A stretch of 64,000 nucleotides of DNA from Acinetobacter baumannii (lineage in GTDB: Bacteria; Pseudomonadota; Gammaproteobacteria; Pseudomonadales; Moraxellaceae): the NCBI RefSeq assembly GCF_016508585.1, contig NZ_JADVOP010000004.1:62001-126000 (forward strand), read 5' to 3'. This document shows, piece by piece, positions 19,134 through 27,182 of this stretch. The notes beneath the pieces are model-generated. The model was not told the DNA's origin. It made no database searches and was given only the letters and a program-made list of their open reading frames with translations. Position 1 is the stretch's first letter. Every line of letters starts with the position of its first letter. A program made the position numbers and the translations under genes.

Positions 19134-19529
19134 CTAAAAACAGCGTAAAAAACAAACACAACCAGCACTATAAAATGCCCCTAATTGCTTAATCATTTTC
19201 ACGTCGTGATTTTCAAGGTGTTTGACGACCATCCATCCGTGTCGAGCATAGAATTTACAAGCATAGCTTCTTGCATCAGTTTCCAAGCAAATTTCCTGAA
19301 AATATTGAAATAAAAAATCCTCAGCTTTTTTAAGCAATGCGCTGCCCATTTCCTTCGCTTCAACATCAGAATAAACAAACATGGCAAAAATGCGTCCTTC
19401 ATCTTGCTCTGCTCATGCAAATCCACATATCTGATCATTCAACTCAGCGCCCCAAACACAGGAACAACATTGAATTACTGTCAGATATGGTTGCGTAGTA
19501 ATACCCAACTCCGTCAACTGTGCCCGTAA
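19134..19529 (-). pseudogene. degraded GNAT acetyltransferase gene
   Basis: One minus-strand frame reads, from 19529, LTELGITTQPYLTV, then CVWGAELNDQICGFA, a TGA stop at 19415-19413 where TGG (Trp) would fit, then AEQDEGRIFAMFVYSD, and on to CLETDARSYACKFYARHGW and the stop at 19134. The two halves join into one recognisable GNAT protein with its core strands and the C-terminal FYARHGW signature. The frame is stopped again at 19532 and has no start codon upstream. So the gene has an internal nonsense codon and has lost its N-terminus. A residual 82-residue frame from 19382 is unlikely to fold as an enzyme. Confidence 0.8.
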
Positions 19530-19666
19530 TCATGATTTTCTTTAACTGAGGTTCAGATATCAAAAGTTATTTCAATGCCATTGACTGTAACTGGTCTGAT
19601 TTGGATGCATATCGTTTCAAATTATTGTTTAGTTTAAAACCAGTCTAACGCATTCAATCATAAATA

Positions 19667-19696
19667 AAAGAAGCCTCCTAAAAAGGAGGCTTCTTT
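19667..19696 (-). terminator. terminator after the first sulfate-binding gene
   Basis: AAAGAAGCCTCCT pairs perfectly with AGGAGGCTTCTTT around a four-base loop, with T runs on both sides. It lies 18 bases after the stop at 19714. Confidence 0.85.
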
Positions 19697-19713
19697 ATCC
19701 AATCCATCATAAC

Positions 19714-20730
19714 TTAACGTTTGGTATTATAAATCTGATCAAAAACACCGCCATTTGCAAAATGTGTTTGCTGCGCTTTTGCCCAACCACCAAATACTTC
19801 ATCAATGGTAAAGGTTTTTAACTCAGGAAATTGTTTGGCATATTTTGCTAAAATCTTTGCATTACGTGGACGATAAAAATGACGTGCTGCCATATCCTGA
19901 CCAATCGGTGAATATAAATAATTGATATAGCCTGTAGCCAGCCATTTATTGCCATTCTTCTCAACTGTCTTATCTACAATCGCAACAGAAGGCTCCGTCA
20001 GAATCGACATGGAAGGATAGACAATATCAAACTTATTGCCTGTGGCTTTTTTACTCACCATGGCCTCATTTTCCCAAGTCAATAAAACGTCACCAATGCC
20101 ACGTTCAGCAAATGTGGTCATGGATGCACGTGCAGCAGGATCCATCACTTTCACGTTATGGTACATCTTAGAGACAAATTCACGTGCTTTTGCATCATTT
20201 CCGCCGGGTTGTTTAAGCGCATAACCCCAAGCTGAAAGATAAATCCATCTTGGCAATCCACCCGTTTTCGGATTCGGCGTAATGATTTGCACGCCCGGCT
20301 TGGTCAAATCTGTCCAATCTTTGATGCCTTTAGGATTACCCTTACGCACTAAAAATACAACTGTTGAAGTATAAGGTGCAGAGTTGTTTGGGAATTCTTT
20401 TTCCCAACCCGGATTAATTTGACCCGACTTCACAATTTCGTTGATGTCATTGGCTAAAGCCAAAGTGACTACATCTCCTTTCAAGCCATCGACCACAGCA
20501 CGCGCTTGCTTTCCAGACCCGCCATGTGATTGTTTAAAATCTACAGTTTTCCCTGTACGAGCTTTCCAGTATGCTCCAAATGATTTATTAAACTCATCAT
20601 AGAACTCACGCGTTGCATCATAAGACACATTTAAAAATTCACGATCAGCCGCATGGGCGATTTGAGTTGTTCCCGTAAATCCAGTCGCAATGATCACAGC
20701 ACTTAAAAGTGCTTTAAAATTGTTTTTCAT
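19714..20730 (-). CDS. sbp: periplasmic sulfate-binding protein
   Basis: The substrate-binding subunit of a sulfate or thiosulfate ABC importer. The 338-residue protein has a signal peptide ending near AHA (27) and the family blocks FLNVSYD, QSHGGSGKQAR, VTLALANDI, VFLVRKGNPKGIKDW and GDVLLTWENEA. No permease or ATPase gene is adjacent, so it must work with a transporter encoded elsewhere. It is a tandem paralogue of the next gene, sharing nearly all these blocks. CysB control would be expected from family knowledge, but no site was identified. Confidence 0.9.
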   Translation of the reverse strand: MKNNFKALLSAVIIATGFTGTTQIAHAADREFLNVSYDATREFYDEFNKSFGAYWKARTGKTVDFKQSHGGSGKQARAVVDGLKGDVVTLALANDINEIVKSGQINPGWEKEFPNNSAPYTSTVVFLVRKGNPKGIKDWTDLTKPGVQIITPNPKTGGLPRWIYLSAWGYALKQPGGNDAKAREFVSKMYHNVKVMDPAARASMTTFAERGIGDVLLTWENEAMVSKKATGNKFDIVYPSMSILTEPSVAIVDKTVEKNGNKWLATGYINYLYSPIGQDMAARHFYRPRNAKILAKYAKQFPELKTFTIDEVFGGWAKAQQTHFANGGVFDQIYNTKR

Positions 20731-21061
20731 ATGAGCGCCGCAGCAAATTTAAAATTATTCTAAATATATGAAATAAGCCAATAAACTTCAATCAAAAGCG
20801 CAAGGATATAAAATTTAAAACTGAACACAGATAAACCATGCTTGATCTTGATGAATATTTCCGAGTCTCTACGCTGTTATTGCTGAGTTATTATTTATAT
20901 TGATCACATCAGATAAAAGATCGAAAACTGAAAACCTTCATGTTGGGGCGACGATAACTCTTATAAAATAATGGTCAATAATGTGCGCATCAAAACGATT
21001 ACCACAACAATCTGATAAATGATTAGAAACCAAAATTGAAAAAAATATGATGTTGAAGGAA
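20731..21061. other. spacer between the two sulfate-binding genes
   Basis: About 330 bases of AT-rich DNA with no supported gene. It presumably carries the promoter of the downstream minus-strand sbp copy, since a terminator-like hairpin lies at its right end. No clear operator was seen. Confidence 0.5.
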
Positions 21062-21096
21062 AAAGCAAAGCCTGTTTAGATCAAAGGCCTTGCTTT
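21062..21096 (-). terminator. terminator after the second sulfate-binding gene
   Basis: AAAGCAAAGCCT and AGGCCTTGCTTT pair with one mismatch around an 11-base loop, eight bases after the stop at 21105. A T-rich tract follows on the minus strand. Confidence 0.65.
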
Positions 21097-21104
21097 CTAA
21101 AAGA

Positions 21105-22097
21105 TTACTTTTCAGCTGTAAATTGATCGTATACCCCACCATTGGCAAAATGCACCTTCTGTGCTTTTGCCCAACCACCAAAAACTTGATCGATGGTAAA
21201 CAATTTGATTTTTGGAAATTTAGCAGCATATTTGGCAGCGGCTTTTAGGTCACGGGGACGGAAATTGTATTTTGCTGCAAGATCTTGTCCTACAGGTGAA
21301 TAGAGATAGTTCAAATAACCCTTGGCTAGATTTCGGTTGCCATCTTTATCGACAACTTTGTCAACAATGGCAACCGAAGGTTCAGCGAGAATGGAAATTG
21401 ACGGATAAACAATCTGATATTTGTCTTTATCTGGACCAGAGGTTGCCAAAATTGCTTCATTTTCCCAAGACAGCAATACATCACCAATACCACGGTCAGC
21501 AAAAGTGGTCAGAGAACCTCGAGCACCAGAGTCTAAAACTTTGACATTTTTATAAATCTTTTTCACCAATTCACGTGCTTTGGCATCATTACCACCTGGC
21601 TGTTTCAAAGCATAGCCCCAAGCGGATAAATAGATCCAACGCGGTGCCCCACCTGTTTTAGGGTTAGGGGTAATAATTTCAACACCCGGTTTTACAAGAT
21701 CATTCCAATCCTTGATACCTTTTGGATTGCCCTTTCGGACCAGAAACACCACTGTTGAGGTATAAGGTGCTGAGTTATTCGGAAACTCTTTCTGCCAACC
21801 TTTTTCAATCAAACCTGCATTTACAATTTCATCAATATCGTTTGCCAATGCCAGAGTCACCACATCGGCCTGCAAACCATCGACCACTGAGCGTGCTTGT
21901 TTGCCTGACCCCCCATGAGATTGTTTAAACTCAACATCTTGTCCCGTTTTCGATTTCCAGAACTGTCCAAAACTTTTGTTATATTCTTGATAAAATTCTC
22001 GGGTAGGATCATACGATACATTTAAGAATTCTTTTGCCGCATATGTATTCCCAACGGCAATCAAACTGATTGCACTTAAAAGCAGTAGTCTTTTCAT
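21105..22097 (-). CDS. sbp: periplasmic sulfate-binding protein, second copy
   Basis: A 330-residue paralogue of the neighbouring protein, with a shorter signal peptide (cleaved near TYA at residue 20) and the same blocks FLNVSYD, QSHGGSGKQAR, LANDI and GDVLLSWENEA. The spacing and the hairpin between the copies suggest separate transcription. The differences (for instance a GPDKDK loop in place of ATGNK) may tune ligand preference between sulfate and thiosulfate or related sulfur compounds, but that cannot be read from sequence. Confidence 0.9.
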   Translation of the reverse strand: MKRLLLLSAISLIAVGNTYAAKEFLNVSYDPTREFYQEYNKSFGQFWKSKTGQDVEFKQSHGGSGKQARSVVDGLQADVVTLALANDIDEIVNAGLIEKGWQKEFPNNSAPYTSTVVFLVRKGNPKGIKDWNDLVKPGVEIITPNPKTGGAPRWIYLSAWGYALKQPGGNDAKARELVKKIYKNVKVLDSGARGSLTTFADRGIGDVLLSWENEAILATSGPDKDKYQIVYPSISILAEPSVAIVDKVVDKDGNRNLAKGYLNYLYSPVGQDLAAKYNFRPRDLKAAAKYAAKFPKIKLFTIDQVFGGWAKAQKVHFANGGVYDQFTAEK

Positions 22098-22474
22098 TAG
22101 TTTCTCGGTTTTTCAGTGACTAGAATGCACTATATTTTTATTATTTTGATTTAACAATCAATTACTTATAAATATAAACTCTATTCTTATCATATTTAAA
22201 GATATTCAAAATCATGCAATAAACAGCTCAATAATTTCGAATCTTTTCTAAACAGTTTATTGTATACTTGAACTCTTCACGATTCATCCATATTTATATG
22301 ATATTAATTTAATTATTACATTTCGTTTCAATGGTTGTTTTTTAAACATTTTTTGTGTAGTATTATTAAAAAATGTGACGTAGTTAAGCTTTTTGTAACT
22401 TATTTTGCTACAATAACCGTGTTAAACACACCTTGTTAAAGAAAAAAAATCGACCATCCGGGGGAGTAGATGGA
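22098..22474. other. divergent promoter region
   Basis: About 377 bases between the minus-strand sbp copy and the plus-strand exported protein. It is very AT-rich. It holds a 9-base inverted repeat, ACATTTTTT (22346-22354) with AAAAAATGT (22368-22376), of unknown role, and TACAAT near 22410 that could be a -10 element for the plus-strand gene. Confidence 0.4.
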
Positions 22475-22786
22475 ATGAAGTATCCATATTTAAAATTGTT
22501 AGGTATCAGCTTAGGACTAACAATCATGGCACAAACAGGTCACAGTGCAGTCATTAAAGACACCACTCGACCAATACAATCTATGATTGTGGTATCCGAC
22601 AAACAGTCACCGATTGAAAAAGCGCTCAATCAGCAAAAACGTGGTGAAAGCAAACTGATCTCAGACAAAGATCAAATCAAAGTTTTAACTTCACTAAAAA
22701 CGACACCATCACAAAACTTTTTAGCTGAACAACATCAAAAGTTTTCGCGTTTTGTACAAGCAATTTTCCAACCACATACTTCATAG
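22475..22786 (+). CDS. small exported protein of unknown function
   Basis: From the ATG at 22475 this is a 103-residue protein. GGGGAG eight bases upstream makes this the likely start; an in-frame start 14 codons earlier lacks a binding site. Residues 1-25 (MKYPYLKLLGISLGLTIM) form a signal peptide, cleaved probably after HSA. The rest is hydrophilic, basic and helix-prone, with SPIEKALNQQKRGESK. I do not recognise a domain. It stands alone between sbp and gltX with its own terminator. Confidence 0.7.
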   Translation: MKYPYLKLLGISLGLTIMAQTGHSAVIKDTTRPIQSMIVVSDKQSPIEKALNQQKRGESKLISDKDQIKVLTSLKTTPSQNFLAEQHQKFSRFVQAIFQPHTS

Positions 22787-22831
22787 CTGATTGATTTAAT
22801 AAGATAAATTCTTTTCTCCTCAGAAGAATTT

Positions 22832-22880
22832 AAAAGCCCAGTCCTTTATTGGTGAATTAACCCTTAAGCGACTGGGCTTT
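22832..22880 (+). terminator. terminator after the small exported protein
   Basis: AAAAGCCCAGTC and GACTGGGCTTTT pair over a loop of about 26 bases and are followed by T-rich DNA. It lies 45 bases after the stop at 22786. Confidence 0.75.
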
Positions 22881-22924
22881 TTCGTTATAATAGTTTTAAT
22901 TTACATTCTGAATAATATTTGGTT

Positions 22925-24433
22925 ATGAAAGTCCGTACTCGTATTGCACCCTCTCCAACAGGTTTCCCTCATGTCGGGACAGCCTATATTGCTTTGTTTA
23001 ATTTATGCTTTGCCAAACAACACGGTGGTGAATTCATTCTGCGTATTGAAGATACAGACCAACTTCGCTCTACGCCAGAGTCTGAAAAAATGATTTTAGA
23101 CTCATTGCGTTGGTTAGGACTAAATTGGTCGGAAGGTCCAGATGTCGGTGGTCCACACGCACCTTATCGCCAATCTGAACGTATGGGAATTTATAAACAA
23201 TATGCATTAGAGCTTGTTGAAAAAGGGCATGCCTTCTATTGTTTTGCGACAGCTGAAGAACTTGATCAAATGCGTGCAGAACAGCAAGCCCGTGGTGAAA
23301 CACCGCGTTATGATGGGCGTGGTTTAAAACTTTCCCAGGAAGAAGTACAGCAACGTCTTGCCGCTGGTGAAGCACATGTGATTCGCATGAAAGTGCCAGA
23401 ACAGGGAATTTGCCAATTCAACGACTTATTGCGCGGCGAAGTTGAAATTCCATGGTCTCAAGTAGACATGCAAATTTTGCTTAAAACGGATGGTTTGCCA
23501 ACTTACCATTTGGCGAATGTGGTCGACGATCATTTAATGGAAATTACCCATGTGATTCGTGGTGAAGAATGGATACCATCGGCACCAAAACACCAGTTAC
23601 TTTATCAATATTTTGGTTGGGAAATGCCAACCTTATGCCACATGCCATTGTTGCGTAATCCTGACAAATCAAAATTGTCTAAACGTAAAAACCCAACATC
23701 CATCAATTATTACAAAGATATCGGCGTACTTCCTGAAGCATTACTCAATTATTTAGGTCGCATGGGATGGTCAATGCCAGATGAAAGCGAAAAGTTTACT
23801 TTAGCTGAAATGATTGAGCATTTTGACATTCAACGTGTGTCTTTGGGTGGTCCTATTTTCGATGTTGAAAAACTCAATTGGTTAAATGGACAATGGATTA
23901 AGGCGCTTACTCCCGCCGAACTGTTAAATACGCTCTTGGCTTGGAAAGCAGACCGTAAAACCCTTGAGGACATTGCAGCAGCAATTCAACCCCGTATTCA
24001 CTTACTTTCTGAAGCGGTTAATTGGGCAGGCTTTTATTTCAATCAATTCCCTACCTTATCCAAGGAACAGTTTGAAAGTAAAAAACTCAGTGAAGAGCAA
24101 GTTCGCCAAAGTTTACAGTTTGCCATCTGGCGTTTGGAAAGCTTATTTACCTGGAATAATGATACCGTGAGCCAAACCCTGATGGATTTGGCGAATCAAA
24201 TGGAAATCAAACTCCGTGATTTCATGCCTGCATTCTTTATCGCGATTGCTGGTTCAACTTCATCGACTCCTGTTATGCAATCAATGGTGACGATTGGTCC
24301 AGACTTAACCTTTGCACGTCTACGTCATGCACTTGAAATTGTGGGTGGTCCGAGCAAAAAAGAAGCAAAAGTTTGGGAAAAGCTGAATGAAAGCATCAAA
24401 TTGCCGAAAAATGATGCAATCAACGAAGCTTAA
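22925..24433 (+). CDS. gltX: glutamyl-tRNA synthetase
   Basis: Charges tRNA-Glu with glutamate in the cytoplasm. The 502-residue class I synthetase has the HIGH-equivalent PHVGT (residues 15-19) and the KMSKS-equivalent K250LSKR254, and a C-terminal anticodon-binding helical domain. The ATG at 22925 is chosen over an upstream TTG because [13 protein letters not shown] is the usual N-terminus. The tRNA-Glu gene lies 160 bases downstream, so enzyme and substrate are neighbours. Confidence 0.95.
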   Translation: MKVRTRIAPSPTGFPHVGTAYIALFNLCFAKQHGGEFILRIEDTDQLRSTPESEKMILDSLRWLGLNWSEGPDVGGPHAPYRQSERMGIYKQYALELVEKGHAFYCFATAEELDQMRAEQQARGETPRYDGRGLKLSQEEVQQRLAAGEAHVIRMKVPEQGICQFNDLLRGEVEIPWSQVDMQILLKTDGLPTYHLANVVDDHLMEITHVIRGEEWIPSAPKHQLLYQYFGWEMPTLCHMPLLRNPDKSKLSKRKNPTSINYYKDIGVLPEALLNYLGRMGWSMPDESEKFTLAEMIEHFDIQRVSLGGPIFDVEKLNWLNGQWIKALTPAELLNTLLAWKADRKTLEDIAAAIQPRIHLLSEAVNWAGFYFNQFPTLSKEQFESKKLSEEQVRQSLQFAIWRLESLFTWNNDTVSQTLMDLANQMEIKLRDFMPAFFIAIAGSTSSTPVMQSMVTIGPDLTFARLRHALEIVGGPSKKEAKVWEKLNESIKLPKNDAINEA

Positions 24434-24445
24434 TTCATTTTTCTG

Positions 24446-24474
24446 TTGACGTGAAGGCGCAATATCCCTAATAT
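24446..24474 (+). promoter_or_regulatory. promoter of the tRNA-Ala/tRNA-Glu unit
   Basis: TTGACG, a 17-base spacer and TAATAT, followed by a GC-rich discriminator (GCGC) about 18 bases before tRNA-Ala. A perfect 9-base inverted repeat, GCGCAATAT with ATATTGCGC (24457-24479), overlays the spacer and the -10 element. It could be a leftover gltX stop signal, but it has no T-run. Confidence 0.65.
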
Positions 24475-24491
24475 TGCGCTCACACAGACTG

Positions 24492-24567
24492 GGGGTCATA
24501 GCTCAGTTGGTAGAGCGCTACAATGGCATTGTAGAGGTCAGGAGTTCGATCCTCCTTGACTCCACCA
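24492..24567 (+). tRNA. tRNA-Ala (anticodon GGC)
   Basis: A 76-base cloverleaf with an encoded CCA end. The acceptor GGGGTCA pairs with TGACTCC (one G-T pair), the anticodon stem CTACA/TGTAG encloses the loop ATGGCAT with anticodon GGC, and the T loop is TTCGATC. Confidence 0.96.
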
Positions 24568-24593
24568 AAAGTTTTACTTGTGTTGCCTCATCT

Positions 24594-24669
24594 GTCCCTA
24601 TCGTCTAGAGGCCTAGGACATCGCCCTTTCACGGCGGTAACCGGGGTTCGAATCCCCGTAGGGACGCCA
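24594..24669 (+). tRNA. tRNA-Glu (anticodon TTC)
   Basis: A 76-base cloverleaf with an encoded CCA end. The acceptor GTCCCTA pairs with TAGGGAC, the anticodon loop CTTTCAC carries TTC, and the T arm is CGGGG TTCGAAT CCCCG. It follows tRNA-Ala by 26 bases and is probably cut from the same transcript. Confidence 0.96.
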
Positions 24670-24694
24670 TATTCAAGATGGTGACATCTTTATA

Positions 24695-24724
24695 AAAACC
24701 CAAGCATTATGACTTGGGTTTTTT
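24695..24724 (+). terminator. terminator of the tRNA unit
   Basis: AAAACCCAAG pairs with CTTGGGTTTT around an eight-base loop and is followed by T. It lies 25 bases after tRNA-Glu. Confidence 0.85.
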
Positions 24725-24821
24725 ATTCTCTAAATTTTGATTGATTATACTCGTCCAGTCTTTTTTGCATTCTAAATGAGAACGATTAGAATAATAGCAA
24801 GATGATTAATATGGAGTCACC

Positions 24822-25163
24822 ATGCAATACCAATGTCCAAAGTGTCAAAGCCGGAAAATTCTTCCAGTTGCAAACGGCAGCACACCTGCAGCTCGCCCAG
24901 TTGTACCTAAAAGTTTGGTATTTTTGATTCCGCTACTCTTTATTTTATTGCTTTTGGTTGTCATCAGTATCGTGATGTGGATTTTCAGTAATGGCGCAGG
25001 TCAGACATTGCAGATTGCAACAGTTGTTGTGTTTATCGCAACAGTGATTGCCGGTGTGCTTTTTTGGCGTGATCTTCCTGATTTTAAAATTTCCATGCAA
25101 TCTTTTATGCAAGCCAATAAAAACTGGAAGTGTCGCGACTGTAACCATGAATGGCAAATCTAG
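24822..25163 (+). CDS. membrane protein with a split zinc ribbon
   Basis: A 113-residue protein. Two CxxC pairs, C5-P-K-C8 at the N-terminus and CRDC near the C-terminus, look like the halves of one zinc ribbon brought together by two membrane segments (about 31-54 and 62-82). GGAG five bases before the ATG supports the start. The function is unknown. The hairpin at 25191 ends the transcript. Confidence 0.7.
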   Translation: MQYQCPKCQSRKILPVANGSTPAARPVVPKSLVFLIPLLFILLLLVVISIVMWIFSNGAGQTLQIATVVVFIATVIAGVLFWRDLPDFKISMQSFMQANKNWKCRDCNHEWQI

Positions 25164-25190
25164 AGACATCACTCAATAGATTTAGAAACT

Positions 25191-25218
25191 AAACCATTCA
25201 CATTAATGTGAATGGTTT
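25191..25218. terminator. bidirectional terminator overlapping the czcD 3' end
   Basis: A perfect 28-base palindrome (AAACCATTCACAT to its complement) flanked by T and A runs. It lies 28 bases after the zinc-ribbon gene and includes the last five codons and stop of czcD, so the coding end of one gene doubles as the terminator of both. Confidence 0.75.
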
Positions 25219-26156
25219 TTTTCTTGGGCCATGGATGAACCTTGAACATGCTCTGGTGCTGTATGTGAATCCACCATATCTGCATCATCCTCGATTTGCA
25301 GGGTCATTTCAGTAATCCCATGTTGATGACTCAGCATTTCCATTGCTTGTTGATACAGCGGGTTCCGGTCTGCTTCAGGTGCATATAAATGAACCGTTAA
25401 ATGAACATTTTTGGAGGTAATTGCCCAGACTTTGAGTTGGTGAATACTTTCTACGCCCTTTATCGATAACAGATCATTGCGCAGCTTCTCAATATCAATT
25501 TCCTCAGGCACCCCTTCCAAAAGAATATTGATACTTTGTTTGAGTAGAGTCCATGTTCTTGGCAAGACCCAAAACCCGATAAGCACAGCAATTACCGTAT
25601 CGACCCACATCCAACCGGTAAAATAAATAATTGCGCCACCGACGACAACACCCACTGAACCAAGCGCATCACTCAAGACTTCCAAATAAGCTCCCTTGAT
25701 ATTTAAACTTTCTTGGGAACTTGAAAATAGAATCTTCATCGAAATAAGATTAATCACCAAACCGATAACGGCGACAATCATCATGCCCACACTTTGAATC
25801 TCGGGAGGTTGGCTAAAGCGCTGATAAGCTTCGTAAAGAATATAAATTGCAACTACAAACAACATCAGCGCATTAAACAAAGCTGCCAGAATTTCAAAAC
25901 GCTGATAGCCAAATGTACGCTTGTTGTCCGCGGGTAATTTTCCAATTTTTATCGCGACCAATGCAATTGCGAGCGCAGCTGCATCGGTAAACATATGTGC
26001 GGCATCCGACAGCAATGCCAAACTCTGTGTGATAAAACCAGCGACCACTTCAACAATCAAAAAAGTACCGGTCAATAGCAATGCAAAGCTTAGTTTTTTA
26101 ACATTGCCCTCTGTAACCCTGGCATGACTGTGGTCATGCCCTTGTTGTTCACTCAT
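25203..26156 (-). CDS. czcD: cation diffusion facilitator, zinc/cobalt/cadmium efflux
   Basis: Exports divalent metal from cytoplasm to periplasm in exchange for protons. The 317-residue CDF protein has a His-rich N-terminus (HDHSH), six membrane segments, the metal-site motifs LLSDAAHMFTD and EVLSDALGS, a cytoplasmic ferredoxin-like domain (about 210-290) and a His-ended tail (NHSH). It is divergent from a DUF4198 gene across a Fur-type palindrome and lies near czcCBA. The exact metal is inferred; zinc is most likely. Confidence 0.9.
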   Translation of the reverse strand: MSEQQGHDHSHARVTEGNVKKLSFALLLTGTFLIVEVVAGFITQSLALLSDAAHMFTDAAALAIALVAIKIGKLPADNKRTFGYQRFEILAALFNALMLFVVAIYILYEAYQRFSQPPEIQSVGMMIVAVIGLVINLISMKILFSSSQESLNIKGAYLEVLSDALGSVGVVVGGAIIYFTGWMWVDTVIAVLIGFWVLPRTWTLLKQSINILLEGVPEEIDIEKLRNDLLSIKGVESIHQLKVWAITSKNVHLTVHLYAPEADRNPLYQQAMEMLSHQHGITEMTLQIEDDADMVDSHTAPEHVQGSSMAQEKNHSH

Positions 26157-26204
26157 TTCAGACCTCTCGTTATTTTATAAATGGGGAGTTCATTTCCTTT
26201 TATT

Positions 26205-26223
26205 GATAATAATTATTATTATC
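26205..26223. promoter_or_regulatory. Fur-family operator palindrome
   Basis: GATAATAATTATTATTATC is a perfect 9-1-9 palindrome in the gap between czcD and the divergent DUF4198 gene. By eye it matches the Escherichia coli Fur consensus at 16 of 19 positions. The surrounding bases extend the symmetry, with arms 26201-26212 and 26216-26227. Fur, Zur or another family member could bind; the sequence cannot decide. Confidence 0.7.
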
Positions 26224-26300
26224 AATAATAATTTTTCTCTATATAATACCTGTACAGCTTTTTTTGATTTGACACTACACCTCACAACAGGATGTCTACA

Positions 26301-27101
26301 ATGAATAAATATCTTGCACTCGCCCTACTGTTTTGTTCTTATAGCAATGCACATGAACCCTATATTGCACCGTTAAGTTACATCACTACAAATTCACAAA
26401 TTCCAGTGATTGGAGCTTATGCAGAAGAAGCTCTCAATGCTGAACATGCACTTAAACAAGCAGCTTTAACAGTCATTCAACCTGATCAAAGTCAATTACA
26501 CATTCAACCTGCGGGTACTTTAAAATCTGCGACTGTTTTTGATCTGACCTTACCACAGTCAGGTACTTATCAACTGGCTACTCAAGTTTCGTTTCCTCTC
26601 AAATATGTACAACATCATAAAGAATGGAAAATGCTTTTCGATGTTGCTGCAGATAAAGCGGGAAATATTTCTGAACGCGACTACGTGATCCCAACTGATT
26701 TCAAAAAAGTACCTGTCCCCGTCAGTATTCAGCGTGCATGGTCAATCCAAAGCTATATTTCAAAAGATAAACCTTCCGCATTCCAAAACAAAACTGATGC
26801 AGTGATAAAGGTTGAGTTTAAAACCCATCCCAATGACATCACTGCGCAACAACCTGTACAAATCCTGATTAAAAAATCCGGACAAGCACTCAAAAATGCT
26901 GAGTTGCTTGTTCGAGCTCAAGGTCAAACCGATAAACAAGCTTTAAAAGTTCCCGTCGCTCTTGATGGCTCTGCCACACTCACTTTCCCGAATTCTGGAC
27001 AATATCTGGTTGAAGTCAGTGAAGCCTTCAATTCAACAGCAAAACCAGTCGATCAAAACTACACCATCATTAGCTTGGGCGTATTACCCGCAGACAAATA
27101 A
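26301..27101 (+). CDS. periplasmic DUF4198-type protein
   Basis: A protein of 266 residues. The signal peptide ends at SNA and leaves a mature protein beginning HEPYIAP, a potential N-terminal metal site. Two beta-rich segments follow, the second (about 170-260) like the Ig-like domain of DUF4198 proteins, which often sit beside cobalt, nickel or iron transport genes. The ATG at 26301 is favoured since AGGA lies eight bases before it; the ATG at 26292 has no spacing to a binding site. Control by the Fur-type palindrome suggests a role in metal handling. The family call is by general resemblance. Confidence 0.65.
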   Translation: MNKYLALALLFCSYSNAHEPYIAPLSYITTNSQIPVIGAYAEEALNAEHALKQAALTVIQPDQSQLHIQPAGTLKSATVFDLTLPQSGTYQLATQVSFPLKYVQHHKEWKMLFDVAADKAGNISERDYVIPTDFKKVPVPVSIQRAWSIQSYISKDKPSAFQNKTDAVIKVEFKTHPNDITAQQPVQILIKKSGQALKNAELLVRAQGQTDKQALKVPVALDGSATLTFPNSGQYLVEVSEAFNSTAKPVDQNYTIISLGVLPADK

Positions 27102-27123
27102 TAAAACCTCACAAAATACAGAG

Positions 27124-27160
27124 ACCCTCTCCTTGCTTACCCAAGAAAGAGGGTTTTGTT
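27124..27160 (+). terminator. terminator after the DUF4198 gene
   Basis: ACCCTCT (27124-27130) pairs with AGAGGGT (27148-27154) and is followed by TTTGTTTT. It lies between the convergent DUF4198 and czcA genes. Confidence 0.65.
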
Positions 27161-27182
27161 TTCACAGATAAACAGCAGCTTG

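Noticed and set aside
19199..19438. 79-codon minus-strand frame in the GNAT remnant
   Set aside because: It is a shifted frame of the same DNA; the neighbouring frame, with one stop codon, is the one that reads as an acetyltransferase.
22346..22376. 9-base inverted repeat upstream of the small exported protein, as a terminator
   Set aside because: It lies between divergent genes and consists almost only of A and T; in such AT-rich DNA this is weak, so it is mentioned only in the region note.
24773..24795. Possible Fur site (AATGAGAACGATTAGA) before the zinc-ribbon gene
   Set aside because: By eye it matches only about 11 of 19 consensus positions and has no real symmetry, unlike the site at 26205.
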